NCBI RefSeq assembly: GCF_014642075.1
Contig: NZ_BMIK01000001.1
Location: 687,915 to 751,914 of the forward strand
Source of the DNA: Parapedobacter defluvii
Lineage (GTDB): Bacteria > Bacteroidota > Bacteroidia > Sphingobacteriales > Sphingobacteriaceae
Reading direction: 5' to 3'
Length of the DNA stretch: 64,000 bases
Below the pieces are notes generated by a model, which saw only the letters and a program-made list of their open reading frames with translations, did not search any database and was not told the origin of the DNA. The position numbers and the translations under genes were made by a program. Shown here piece by piece: positions 10,401 to 17,673 of this stretch. Every line of letters starts with the position of its first letter. The first letter of the stretch is position 1.

Positions 10401-11095
10401 AGAATCTGTATAAATTCGGTGTTTTTGGCTGTTTCTCCTGTATTTCCCGATGTCGTGATGAAAGCTAACAGGTTTTTGCGGTTGCGGCCAATCAGGTAAC
10501 CGTCTTCCAGCGTAAACGGTCCGGTGGATTGCAACCGCTGGAATTTGCGCAATCCCAGAAAGGTCAATCCCAGCGGATCTTGCCTTACCAACGGCGTTGA
10601 CACCAGGTTTTGCGGACGGGTAATCGTTTGGTAGGCCCGTTGTACACTCACCGCTATAGAATCCGAACTTAAGAGGGAATCAATACGACGGTAGTCGTTT
10701 TCATCCATAAAAAGCGGCAGGTTGTTGCTTACCAATTCCAACAGCTCCATGAGTTGATCATCTTCCAACCGGACTTGCAGGCGGGTGATATAGGATGCCG
10801 CCTGTTGTTCCATTGCTGCAGCAAACGCATCGGCATATTCCTGTAACGAACGTAGGTCGCCCGCCTTGGGTGTCGAAATGTTGATCACCGTTTTATCGGC
10901 AAATTTGACGGATTGCAATACCTCTGTAATGTATCCGGTACCGTCATCGGCAGGAATGAGCTTGGTAATATCCTCTTCAAACCGGATGCGGCTAGCCCAG
11001 TAAGCAAGTAAGACGAAGACCAATGGAGTGACGAGAAAGAAGATCCACCGGCGGTCTTTCAGGAAACGGTATATGGAATAAAAAAAGGTAGCCAA
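7421..11095 (-). CDS. MMPL exporter–PlsC acyltransferase–methyltransferase fusion
   Basis: The 1224-residue protein joins three modules. Residues 1 to about 850 form an MMPL/RND-type transporter with two repeats, each with an N-terminal helix, a periplasmic loop and a helix bundle. A PlsC-type lysophospholipid acyltransferase follows, with NHTSILD (HX4D, near 900) and FPEGTRS (near 967). The C-terminal part (about 1080-1224) has the SAM-binding motif HLGCGYG near 1113, as in class I methyltransferases. MMPL proteins export hydrophobic products, and in aryl-polyene/flexirubin loci such proteins are thought to move the pigment to the outer membrane. The acyltransferase could esterify the pigment and the methyltransferase could methylate the aryl ring. 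The start is TTG (11095); no nearby in-frame ATG exists. Confidence 0.85.
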   Translation of the reverse strand: MATFFYSIYRFLKDRRWIFFLVTPLVFVLLAYWASRIRFEEDITKLIPADDGTGYITEVLQSVKFADKTVINISTPKAGDLRSLQEYADAFAAAMEQQAASYITRLQVRLEDDQLMELLELVSNNLPLFMDENDYRRIDSLLSSDSIAVSVQRAYQTITRPQNLVSTPLVRQDPLGLTFLGLRKFQRLQSTGPFTLEDGYLIGRNRKNLLAFITTSGNTGETAKNTEFIQILDQTIQQLNAQFNGRAHAEYVGATAVAVANARQIKRDIQLTLSIALVLLVALFIYFYRRVTIPLIVLFPAIFGSLLGIAVLYWLRGTISAISIGIGSVLLGLTLDYSIHILTHYRGTGDIRKLFESTAKPLLMCAVFTAVDFLCLVFLHSDVLRDLGIFSAVSVLGAAVFSLIFIPQVYAPTQRVSVRQNTFIDAIAQYDFSRNKWILGIGILLTIASLFTYQRVGFNDDLAALNYEPEHLKLAERRLDTLANYSAKSIYLVSYGSTYDEAADRNARLYRQLEHQEEQGNIQTFQSAGGVALSAVQQQERIDRWNQFWSGNKKERLIQQLLTEGHNVGFKETTFQPFFETLSRTFSPLDTAGQRLLNELFLEEFVATREKLTTITSVVKINDTNATAAIQSLADEEAGILAIDRKHLQEKLLGNLEADFNTLFFIGSIAVFVVTFLFFGSLEITLLTNIPIFLGWLVTLGLMGAFGVQFNAFNIIITTLIFGLGVDYSIFVTKGLLEEYTYGSRDMAAYKAGVVMSALATLLCFGILVFAKHPAIRSISVIPLIGLLVVVLMSFSLQPWLFRIFLTKPQERGNTPWRIVNLILTGLTFGYFFLGGLVLSLLAQLFIAVVPLSRKKKFAVFHRALQLFFHNLMYRTPGVRMHVIGRSPANYDPPVILIANHTSILDTPTVGLLHPKQIFMMNDRQFRSPFFGRAMRMVGAPPASENEPGSLEKIRKKVKQGYSIIIFPEGTRSTTTTIQRFHKGAFYLAEQLKLDILPLLVHGNVHALPKNDNMLKPGPITMKFLPRIRHDDSSFGQGYAERTKRISSYFKAEFRALRNEHEPANYFRKKLYFNFVYKPRHIQRTVKATFNAYKDSYHQLMRQLPLKGRFLHLGCGYGVLDFLLVYDSAERRITAWDADAEKIRAAQHTYTVNRYALQFVTDIPPLSGHDVLMVSEPASVDWMPHARTATWVVVGDVKPETGTSLLMLGFQLAFERGCFVGYRK

Positions 11096-11113
11096 TACAG
11101 TATTTTTGAGCTA

Positions 11114-11121
11114 CAAAGTTA
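11114..11121 (-). promoter_or_regulatory. Possible -7 box before the MMPL fusion gene
   Basis: The minus strand reads TAACTTTG, an exact TAnnTTTG match, 18 nt before the TTG start in the 52-bp gap after the GT2 gene. No good -33 TTG is seen, so this is a weak internal promoter candidate within the array. Confidence 0.35.
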
Positions 11122-11147
11122 GCAGATTTTCATTTTTTTCATTTTCT

Positions 11148-12329
11148 TTAGCTTCTATTTCTGCCCGACCGGATGTTCAGTAGCAGGTAAGACAGGATCC
11201 CGGCCACTGCGGCCGCAGAAATACCCAGCACGAAACTACCTGCCACGTATTCCGCAAGGTGTTGCTGGATGTAGGGACGATAGGTGTCAAATTGCTGCCA
11301 GTTGAACGAGGAAACTGCCTCGGATTGTCCCCATACAAATGTGCCGATGGACAAGCAAGCGTATACGATAAATGGGATAAGTGGTGGAATACTGACGTTC
11401 GAAAACGCAAAAGCAATCAGTTTGTTAAGGCGGAGTACCCAAGCCAGAAACAACACAATGACGGTCTGAAATCCCCAGAAAGGGGAGAGCCCGATCAGTA
11501 CCCCCAATGCGACGGAAAGCGACTTTTTGAGGGGAGTATCCTCACTGTGTAACAGATCTTCAAAAAAGAAACGCTTAAATCCCTTTTCTTTGAAGGTGCG
11601 GAAGTAATTGCGTGGACGGATGTACAACAACGTGACCAGTACAAGCCAGGTATTGAGTAGGCTGATACGGGTGAAGTCGCGGAAGGGCCGGAAGTGCGAA
11701 ACCCGTTCATCGGGGTCATAGAGCACACGTACTGGTACGTTGCGTATCGGGATGCCGCGCCAGGCAGCCTTAACGATCACCTCGATCTCAAATTCAAATT
11801 TTGTGGTGTAAAACCGGATATCACGGATTTCCCCGAGCGGATAAAGCCGAAAACCCGATTGGGTGTCTGAAAGGGGAATTCCGGTTTCGAACCGGAACCA
11901 GAAGTTGGAAAACCGATTGCCAAAACTGCTTTTTCCCGGAATGCCGTCCTGATTCATATTTCGGTCGCCAATCAGCAAAGCCATTCCATTTTTTTCTATT
12001 TCCTGGACAAACGTAGGGATGTCATCCGGAAAATGCTGCCCGTCAGAATCCAGGGTAATCGCATAATCATATCCCTGTGCAAGTGCTTCCCCGAATCCCT
12101 TACGCAATGCATTCCCCTTTCCCCTGTTGGTTGGCAGGTCAATGCGGGTCAATGTAGAATACCGCGATAGGATATTGTGGGTTGCATCTGTGCTTCCGTC
12201 GTTTATCACAATCAGGTGCGGCGTATGGGTAAGCACGCTATCTATGACCCGGGATAGGGTTTTTGCATTGTTGTAGGTGGGAATGATTACACAAGCATTG
12301 ATAGCTGCTAGTACGTCGTTGTGGGTCAT
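11148..12329 (-). CDS. Glycosyltransferase family 2 protein with DUF2062 tail
   Basis: The 393-residue protein has an N-terminal GT2 (GT-A) domain, about 13-175, with INDGSTD and the metal-binding DSDGQ motif. An amphipathic linker follows, then a C-terminal DUF2062 membrane domain (about 265-380) with the typical GLSPFWGFQ segment. GT2 enzymes of this DPM1-like type transfer sugars from nucleotide donors to lipid carriers. GT2-DUF2062 proteins are regular members of aryl polyene/flexirubin clusters, where the acceptor is not settled. It ends 52 bp before the MMPL fusion start and begins 10 bp after the small secreted-protein gene, so it belongs to the same transcript. Confidence 0.85.
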   Translation of the reverse strand: MTHNDVLAAINACVIIPTYNNAKTLSRVIDSVLTHTPHLIVINDGSTDATHNILSRYSTLTRIDLPTNRGKGNALRKGFGEALAQGYDYAITLDSDGQHFPDDIPTFVQEIEKNGMALLIGDRNMNQDGIPGKSSFGNRFSNFWFRFETGIPLSDTQSGFRLYPLGEIRDIRFYTTKFEFEIEVIVKAAWRGIPIRNVPVRVLYDPDERVSHFRPFRDFTRISLLNTWLVLVTLLYIRPRNYFRTFKEKGFKRFFFEDLLHSEDTPLKKSLSVALGVLIGLSPFWGFQTVIVLFLAWVLRLNKLIAFAFSNVSIPPLIPFIVYACLSIGTFVWGQSEAVSSFNWQQFDTYRPYIQQHLAEYVAGSFVLGISAAAVAGILSYLLLNIRSGRNRS

Positions 12330-12339
12330 TTAGGTTGAT

Positions 12340-12807
12340 TCATTCCTTTGAAAACTCTTCGAAGTAGCCATGGATCATGGCTTTGAGGCCTTCGTCGTTA
12401 AGCGAAGGTAGTGCCTGCTTCACAAATTGCCGGTCTTCTTCGATGTGTTGGTTGTACTTTAAAAACCGGGGAAGGTGTTCCTGTACGCTGAGCCGGATCA
12501 GTCGGATTTCAGCGTTATCCGGATCATCCGCTACCGCTTGTTCAATCCATTGTGCAGCTTCCTTTATTTTCGGTCCACGGTCGGCCAGTTTCTCATACCT
12601 TGCCAACAGCATCAGGCCTGATCCCTTATAGGCTACTAAAACAGGTTTGTCTGTTTGGGTTACGTCTTTCAGCGGCTCGTAAAAGGCTTCCGCCTGCTCT
12701 TTTGATTGGGTGGCATCTTTATAAAGAAGCCGTATGTTTGTTAGATCCTGACCATGCGCACCCAACCAAGTGCTTAATACCATTAAAAGAGCGATCACTT
12801 TTCTCAT
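12340..12807 (-). CDS. Small secreted protein of the pigment cluster, unknown function
   Basis: The 155-residue protein has a clear signal peptide (MRKVIALLMVLSTWLGAHGQ). The mature part is all helical in appearance, with TPR-like spacing in the segment around AAQWIEQAVADDPDNAEIRL. I do not recognise a named family. It sits between the hotdog dehydratase-like gene (9 bp upstream) and the GT2-DUF2062 gene (10 bp downstream), so it is almost certainly co-expressed with the pigment genes. It probably acts in the periplasm, for example as an accessory to product transfer. Confidence 0.75.
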   Translation of the reverse strand: MRKVIALLMVLSTWLGAHGQDLTNIRLLYKDATQSKEQAEAFYEPLKDVTQTDKPVLVAYKGSGLMLLARYEKLADRGPKIKEAAQWIEQAVADDPDNAEIRLIRLSVQEHLPRFLKYNQHIEEDRQFVKQALPSLNDEGLKAMIHGYFEEFSKE

Positions 12808-12816
12808 AACTCAATC

Positions 12817-13191
12817 TTAAAGCGTTTCCTTTTGGAAGACACCGCTGAACTTGAGTGCCACGGTGTTTTCAAACGACGTGGTGCTTTTGACTGAAAGCAG
12901 CCCGTCATCTTCCTCAACATCCAAGGTTACCTGAATGTTTGGATGCTCGGTTGGATTGATGATCGCCATGAATTTTACATTGCGTGCTTTTTTCAATGTC
13001 AAGGTGTGGTCTGCCCATTTTTCAGCAAGCTCTTTGATGATCTGCATCATACACACGCCCGGTGTAACGGGCCGGTTTGGAAAATGCCCCTTAAATACCG
13101 GATGGTCCTTGTTGATCACAATGGAGGCCGACACTTTCTGGTCTTGTGCAGAAAATGATTGGATGGTATAGAAGTCGTGTAAAAGCGACAT
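12817..13191 (-). CDS. FabZ/ApeI-like hotdog dehydratase subunit
   Basis: The 124-residue single hotdog-fold protein has the FabZ active-site segment GHFPNRPVTPGV with catalytic His36. The residue equivalent to the FabZ catalytic Glu is Gln50 (PGVCMMQ). Two other hotdog proteins of this cluster keep the Glu but lack the His. From memory, a heteromeric ApeI:ApeP dehydratase has been reported for aryl polyenes, and this protein matches the ApeI half. It would dehydrate 3-hydroxyacyl-ACP intermediates of the polyene. I use the ATG at 13191; an upstream TTG adds only three residues. A TACTTTTG box lies 6 nt before the ATG. Confidence 0.8.
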   Translation of the reverse strand: MSLLHDFYTIQSFSAQDQKVSASIVINKDHPVFKGHFPNRPVTPGVCMMQIIKELAEKWADHTLTLKKARNVKFMAIINPTEHPNIQVTLDVEEDDGLLSVKSTTSFENTVALKFSGVFQKETL

Positions 13192-13197
13192 AGCGAG

Positions 13198-13205
13198 CAA
13201 AAGTA
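13198..13205 (-). promoter_or_regulatory. Possible -7 box before the ApeI-like gene
   Basis: The minus strand reads TACTTTTG, an exact TAnnTTTG match, and ends 6 nt before the ATG at 13191. No TTG element lies at the usual upstream distance. It would give a nearly leaderless mRNA. Confidence 0.3.
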
Positions 13206-13219
13206 AAAAATTATGGGAA

Positions 13220-13864
13220 CTATTTGGCTACGAACTTATCCTCCGGTATGGATGTGTTTTTGCGCTGGTTTGCAAAATCCAATAGGGTGTAGTCAGCCGA
13301 AGGATCGACTATTTTGACCTGCTTTACTAAAAAAGAGGAACCGTCAATCGTCAATTCGATCTGCTTGATGTATTTATTGAGCGCCTTTTCTTTGGGAACC
13401 AACACCGCTGCGTATCCCTTGCTGTTTTTGTAATAGGCGATGTAGAAGCGCATTTCATCAAAGAAATTTCCCTGTTGTACGGTTTCCGTCAACAACTCGT
13501 TTAATGCATTGAACCGCCGGTTTGCCGCAAGATCCGTTTGCGAAGTCTTGCCGCTTTCATTGCGCGTATACATCTTGTTGTCGTTGAAAATAACCGTATA
13601 GGGGGTGGGGTTGATGTATTCCCACCGGATTTTCCCGGGATTTTTGAAGTAAAGTTTGCCGGAAGATTGTACCGCATTTTCCAGGTAGCTTAAATGTTTG
13701 GTCTGCGTGAAGTTGCTTTCCAGCGATTGCAGCGTTTTCGCATTGGCTGCAGTTTTCTCTTTTAACGCGTTAATTTCGGGGGCCGTTAGTGCCTGTTGCC
13801 CAAACACCGTTATGCTTACCAAAAACAGTACGAATCCTATGACACTAATCTTGCGTATATGCAT
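13220..13864 (-). CDS. LolA-like outer membrane lipoprotein carrier
   Basis: The 214-residue protein has an N-terminal signal peptide ending near VFGQ and a LolA-type fold: a SNFTQTKHL segment, then G-K-L-Y-F-K-N-P-G-K-I-R-W-E-Y, which is the hallmark strand pair of LolA. LolA proteins shuttle hydrophobic lipoproteins through the periplasm. LolA-like paralogues inside aryl-polyene and flexirubin clusters are thought to carry the pigment lipid to the outer membrane (context inference). It overlaps the upstream deacetylase gene by 20 bp, which points to translational coupling. Confidence 0.85.
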   Translation of the reverse strand: MHIRKISVIGFVLFLVSITVFGQQALTAPEINALKEKTAANAKTLQSLESNFTQTKHLSYLENAVQSSGKLYFKNPGKIRWEYINPTPYTVIFNDNKMYTRNESGKTSQTDLAANRRFNALNELLTETVQQGNFFDEMRFYIAYYKNSKGYAAVLVPKEKALNKYIKQIELTIDGSSFLVKQVKIVDPSADYTLLDFANQRKNTSIPEDKFVAK

Positions 13865-14543
13865 GTTGTCGGATTAATTTTTCCACAGTCACCATAGTAA
13901 ACTTCCGCTTCTTAAATTCAGGCAACAACTGTTCCAAAACCGGAACAATCCGCTCATGCGTATCGTGGAGCAGGATGATATCGCCCGGTTTGGTTTTTTT
14001 TAGAATGGTGCGTACGATTCGTTCCGGTGTACGGTTAAGGGTATCGTAGGGGCGTATCCGCCACCCGATAACGGTATGCCCCGTTTCGTTGATGGCACGA
14101 GCCAGATGGGGGGTAGTCACCCCAAAAGGGGGGCGGAAAAACCGGGGCTGTTTTCCGAGGGTTTGTTCGATAGCGTCGTCTGTTTGCTGGATTTCGGTTA
14201 CCCATTTCGCATGGGTATGAAAATCTATGGTAGAAGCATGGGTAAAAGAGTGGTTACCCACCACATGGCCGTGCTGCTGCAATTCTTTTATCAAATGCGG
14301 ATATTGAGTTACGTGTTTGCCAATGCAGAAAAAAGTGGCCGGAATCCCGTGTTTCTCCAGTTGTCCAAGTACCTGCTTTGTATACACAGGGTGGGGGCCA
14401 TCGTCAAACGTGAGGGCGATTTGGAGGGTTGCTGAATCTGCGCGGTGGACGGCCTTCAGGAAAAAATTCCATTGAATGTTAAAGGCACCCAACGCCAGTA
14501 TAGCAAGTGCTATCCCTAATAATCCGATGACTAACCCAATCAT
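13845..14543 (-). CDS. Polysaccharide deacetylase (NodB/CE4) family protein
   Basis: The 232-residue protein has an N-terminal membrane anchor (residues 1-24) and a complete NodB homology domain. It shows motif 1 TFDDGP (Asp47, Asp48), motif 2 HSFTH (His98, His102), motif 3 RPPFG (137-141) and a late LLHDTHE. All metal and catalytic residues are present. CE4 enzymes remove N- or O-acetyl groups from glycans, here presumably on the periplasmic side. Its role in a pigment locus is unclear; it could edit a sugar placed by the neighbouring GT2. It shares an ATGA overlap with the upstream ketosynthase-like gene and a 20-bp overlap with the LolA-like gene. Confidence 0.85.
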   Translation of the reverse strand: MIGLVIGLLGIALAILALGAFNIQWNFFLKAVHRADSATLQIALTFDDGPHPVYTKQVLGQLEKHGIPATFFCIGKHVTQYPHLIKELQQHGHVVGNHSFTHASTIDFHTHAKWVTEIQQTDDAIEQTLGKQPRFFRPPFGVTTPHLARAINETGHTVIGWRIRPYDTLNRTPERIVRTILKKTKPGDIILLHDTHERIVPVLEQLLPEFKKRKFTMVTVEKLIRQHAYTQD

Positions 14544-15598
14544 TTTTCGACCAAAATCACACTATGATTCTGCCCACGGCGTTGCGTGTAGATCAATATC
14601 CGTTGCAACGTGCGGGATGATACTTCATTCAATAATAAGGTTTGAGGGATGTGTTGGTGCTGAAAAATTCCCAGCACCAGAAAAAGAGCCGCTGCAACTA
14701 CCGTGTCGTACTCACCCAGCGTATGCTTGAAAGCGACCTGCGGTAAATCCGCAAATAAGGTGTCTCCCAAGGTACGATAGATTCCGTCGTAACGGGCATC
14801 GCCATTGCAACCCAGCATAACCGCATCCAGTGCATCCGTGCTTACCCCATTTCGTTGCAGGAATTCCGCAATGAATGCAGGTGGATTATCCACTTCGAGC
14901 CGTGTTTCTACCGCTAGCACCTTTCCAAGGGTCTGGTAACTCTGTTGCTGTGAGGCGATAAAAAAAATGGCACCTTCGGCGGCGATTTCTCCGGGAGTAC
15001 GATCATCCAACGGGGTAGGGATTTCCGCTCCTTCGTGCTTTAAATAGCCGGCGATATCCCAGAACTGCGGTGTCCGCTCGCCTAATTCATCCACACCCCC
15101 CAACAGAACTGTCTCCGTGGGGTGCTCTGCCAGATAGATCAGGGAATCCAGAAGGGCCGATTCAAACGAATTGGCATTGTTCACATAGGTCATGTTATAT
15201 CCCTTGCATCCCAATGACAATGCGAGAGCCGCCGCAGCCATATTGTGCGTAGATTGGATGAATGGCGTGGGATTCAGCGATGACCCTTCTTCGGCTCGCA
15301 GGTGTTCGACAAAGCGTTCCGAATCACGCAGGCATCCGAGGCCGCTGCCGGTGATCACCGCGTCTATAGACGTAATACCGGCTTCTTGCATGGCAAGCCG
15401 GGAAGCGAAGAGGGCCATCCGCATGCTTTTGTTCATACGCCTGAGCTGCAATGCGGGAATGAACGCTTTATAATCCGGATCCAACGCAGGGACGGGGTTC
15501 TGTGCATAGGATGTTAGCGCATCAAAGAAATAGCCTGCCTCAAATGTGGGCTGGATGGAAATACAGCCACTGCCATGTATGTAAATCGGCTTAATCAT
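14540..15598 (-). CDS. Cys-less ketosynthase homologue (chain-length-factor-like)
   Basis: The 352-residue protein has the beta-ketoacyl synthase thiolase fold, with GSGLGCL near 85-90. The nucleophile-elbow region reads YVNNANSFES (138-147), so the catalytic Cys expected near residue 142 is missing. It cannot condense by itself and is best read as the chain-length-factor partner of the adjacent active ketosynthase, as in type II polyketide systems and ApeC-like proteins. I use the ATG at 15598, which overlaps the upstream ketosynthase stop by 8 bp; the longer TTG-type start would run 63 nt into that gene. Strong translational coupling supports a heterodimer. Confidence 0.8.
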   Translation of the reverse strand: MIKPIYIHGSGCISIQPTFEAGYFFDALTSYAQNPVPALDPDYKAFIPALQLRRMNKSMRMALFASRLAMQEAGITSIDAVITGSGLGCLRDSERFVEHLRAEEGSSLNPTPFIQSTHNMAAAALALSLGCKGYNMTYVNNANSFESALLDSLIYLAEHPTETVLLGGVDELGERTPQFWDIAGYLKHEGAEIPTPLDDRTPGEIAAEGAIFFIASQQQSYQTLGKVLAVETRLEVDNPPAFIAEFLQRNGVSTDALDAVMLGCNGDARYDGIYRTLGDTLFADLPQVAFKHTLGEYDTVVAAALFLVLGIFQHQHIPQTLLLNEVSSRTLQRILIYTQRRGQNHSVILVEK

Positions 15599-16805
15599 GG
15601 TCTTTAGAAAATAAGAGGGTACTGCAGTTTCCACCGAATCCGAAGGAATTGGATAGCACATGGGCTATTTTCTTTTCCCTTAATTCAGTTTGCGGAATAA
15701 TTCCGAGGGACGCAATGGGCTGTGAAAAATTCAGGTTCGGAAAAACTACCTGATGCTGTAGGGCCAGGAGGGAAAAAACGGCTTCGATTGCTCCGGCGGC
15801 AGCTAATGTGTGGCCGGTGAAGGCCTTGGTCGAGCTGAAAGTCGGAAGTGCGGATGCCGATCCGTATATTCGTAATAACGCATTCCCCTCTGCGAGGTCG
15901 TTGTTCGGTGTAGCCGTACCATGTGCATTGACGTAGTCGATATCAGTGGGATTCAAACGTGCGGTTTCGAGGGCTTTTCGCATCGCAAGGTAAGCGCCCT
16001 CGCCGTTGTCTGAAGAGGCGGTTTGGTGGAACGCGTCGTTGGCATTACCATACCCTGTCAAATAGGCAATGGGCGACTTGCCACGTCGTTTAGCTACCTC
16101 AGCAGCTTCCAATACTAAATACGCTGCGGCTTCTCCTAAGTTCAAGCCATTGCGGTTTTCGTCGAATGGCCGGCAATGGCTGTCCGTATAGATCATCAGG
16201 GAGTTAAATCCATTGATGGTAAACCGGGAAAGGCAGTCTGTACCACCTACGAGGACACGGTCTAACAGACCTGCCCGGATCATCCGTGCCCCCAGCATAA
16301 TGGCATTGGCGGCGGAGGAACAGGCCGTGCTGATGGTGGTCACAAAATCGGATATACCTAGGTATCTTCCCATCTGTTCAGCGGCATAGCCACAGGGGTG
16401 TGTCTGGATAAATGGCTGATGTTTCTCTGATATGAGGTAGTCATCGTAGTATTGTTCGGTGGCATCCATGCCACCCACAGTGGTGGCAGAAATCAATCCC
16501 GTCCGGTATCCGTCTCCCGGTTGAAAAGCAGCAGCTTCCATTGCTTCTTTGGCGGCCAGTAACGCCAATAGCGTGCTACGCGTGCAGGCGACCTCCGGGG
16601 AAAGATGCAGGCGGTCATACAGCTCGGCATTGCCAATGGGTATTTCCCCTACCAATAGTCGCCCCCGGTGGTAGGTATCCAGCTGTGTGATGGGGCCAAT
16701 GCCGTGCTTTGACGCTACGAGCGACCGGAAATTTTCAGTTACATGGTTTCCGATGGCGGAGATAGCCCCCATTCCGGTTATAGCGATCGGGGCGGTAGGA
16801 ATCAT
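15591..16805 (-). CDS. Beta-ketoacyl-ACP synthase, FabF type
   Basis: The 404-residue condensing enzyme has an intact Cys-His-His set: Cys162 in STACSS, His in NAHGTATPNND, and His in FTGHTLAAAG. It performs decarboxylative Claisen condensation of malonyl-ACP with the growing acyl-ACP. Its gene overlaps the ACP gene upstream (ATGA) and the Cys-less homologue downstream (8 bp). That order, ACP then KS then CLF, is a classic minimal type II PKS and marks it as the main aryl-polyene elongating enzyme. Length is normal. Confidence 0.9.
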   Translation of the reverse strand: MIPTAPIAITGMGAISAIGNHVTENFRSLVASKHGIGPITQLDTYHRGRLLVGEIPIGNAELYDRLHLSPEVACTRSTLLALLAAKEAMEAAAFQPGDGYRTGLISATTVGGMDATEQYYDDYLISEKHQPFIQTHPCGYAAEQMGRYLGISDFVTTISTACSSAANAIMLGARMIRAGLLDRVLVGGTDCLSRFTINGFNSLMIYTDSHCRPFDENRNGLNLGEAAAYLVLEAAEVAKRRGKSPIAYLTGYGNANDAFHQTASSDNGEGAYLAMRKALETARLNPTDIDYVNAHGTATPNNDLAEGNALLRIYGSASALPTFSSTKAFTGHTLAAAGAIEAVFSLLALQHQVVFPNLNFSQPIASLGIIPQTELREKKIAHVLSNSFGFGGNCSTLLFSKDHD

Positions 16806-17056
16806 TTGCGGTTTGCCTCAATGAAATCGGCCATCGTCTGGACGGTCTCAAATACTTTTCGGCCTTCTTTGGGGTCCGATAGCTTGATGCCGTAACTTTT
16901 ATCGAGCATCACGATGAGTTCCAGTGCATCGATGGAGTCCAATCCCAATCCATCGCCAAATAAGGGCGTATGGTCATCCAGGTCGTCCACGGTAAGGTCT
17001 TCCAGGTTCAGTTGGGTAATGATTTTTGCTTTCAGCTCTTGTGTCAATTCACTCAT
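16802..17056 (-). CDS. Acyl carrier protein (polyene side)
   Basis: The 84-residue acidic helical protein has the phosphopantetheine site GLDSIDAL (Ser41). It is preceded by a loop DGLGLD and followed by helix II (ELIVMLDKSYGI). It carries acyl chains as thioesters for the adjacent condensing enzymes. It overlaps the downstream FabF-type gene by an ATGA and the upstream KS-like gene by 8 bp. The position directly beside the KS/CLF pair suggests it is the carrier for aryl-polyene elongation. A second ACP lies at 26610-26861. Confidence 0.9.
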   Translation of the reverse strand: MSELTQELKAKIITQLNLEDLTVDDLDDHTPLFGDGLGLDSIDALELIVMLDKSYGIKLSDPKEGRKVFETVQTMADFIEANRK

Positions 17057-17669
17057 GTTCGTTATATATTCGTTTCAACTGCGCAACGGTATGCGGTACG
17101 CTACCCGACTTACCGATGTAATATAGCAATAAATCACATGTATGCCCGCTTATTTCCGTCCATCCACTAATCGCGTTTGCTAACTTTTTGTCGTCCAGTG
17201 CCGCTTGGGTATACGGGACGAGAAACTCCGGCGAATAGCGGTCAAAAATAAAGAAAACATTCTCGCTATGCAATTGATGCCGGATGCTGATTTCGCCGAG
17301 TGCAATATTCGGCAATGTGTAGACAAAGGTAGCCGGACTGGCCGTCGCATTTTCTGTATTGAAAATGCCCAATGCATGCTTATTGTCAGAAAGGTAACTG
17401 GAAGAACGATTGGAAAAAATAAGGGCCGTGTCGCTTGGGTAAGGGCCTGAATCCCGGGTCATGAGCTCAGTCGCGATGAAAATGGCCTTACACAGGCCGT
17501 CCATCTTATGAAATTTCGGATAATCGATATCCAACTGGCGATAAGCGGATTTAAGAAAATCGGCCAATGTTGTGGAAGAATCCATTTTCAACCAGGTCGT
17601 TCCGTTCAATGCGATGGAACGATCGCGGATCGTGCAGTAAGACTGGATATAGTGGGAAGGAACGTCCAT
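17049..17669 (-). CDS. Short ketosynthase-like protein without catalytic residues
   Basis: The 206-residue protein is about half the size of a ketosynthase. It resembles the N-terminal thiolase half (ALIFSNRSSS, then FVYTLPNIALGEISIRHQL) but has Leu-Pro-Asn where the nucleophilic Cys would be, and no HGT or GHT motif. It matches a short 'beta-ketoacyl synthase-like' protein I recall from flexirubin loci (memory, unchecked). A scaffold or gatekeeping role with the KS/ACP complex is possible. I choose the ATG at 17669, 4 bp after the upstream stop, over a TTG six codons earlier. It overlaps the ACP gene by 8 bp. Confidence 0.7.
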   Translation of the reverse strand: MDVPSHYIQSYCTIRDRSIALNGTTWLKMDSSTTLADFLKSAYRQLDIDYPKFHKMDGLCKAIFIATELMTRDSGPYPSDTALIFSNRSSSYLSDNKHALGIFNTENATASPATFVYTLPNIALGEISIRHQLHSENVFFIFDRYSPEFLVPYTQAALDDKKLANAISGWTEISGHTCDLLLYYIGKSGSVPHTVAQLKRIYNEHE

Positions 17670-17673
17670 GTGA

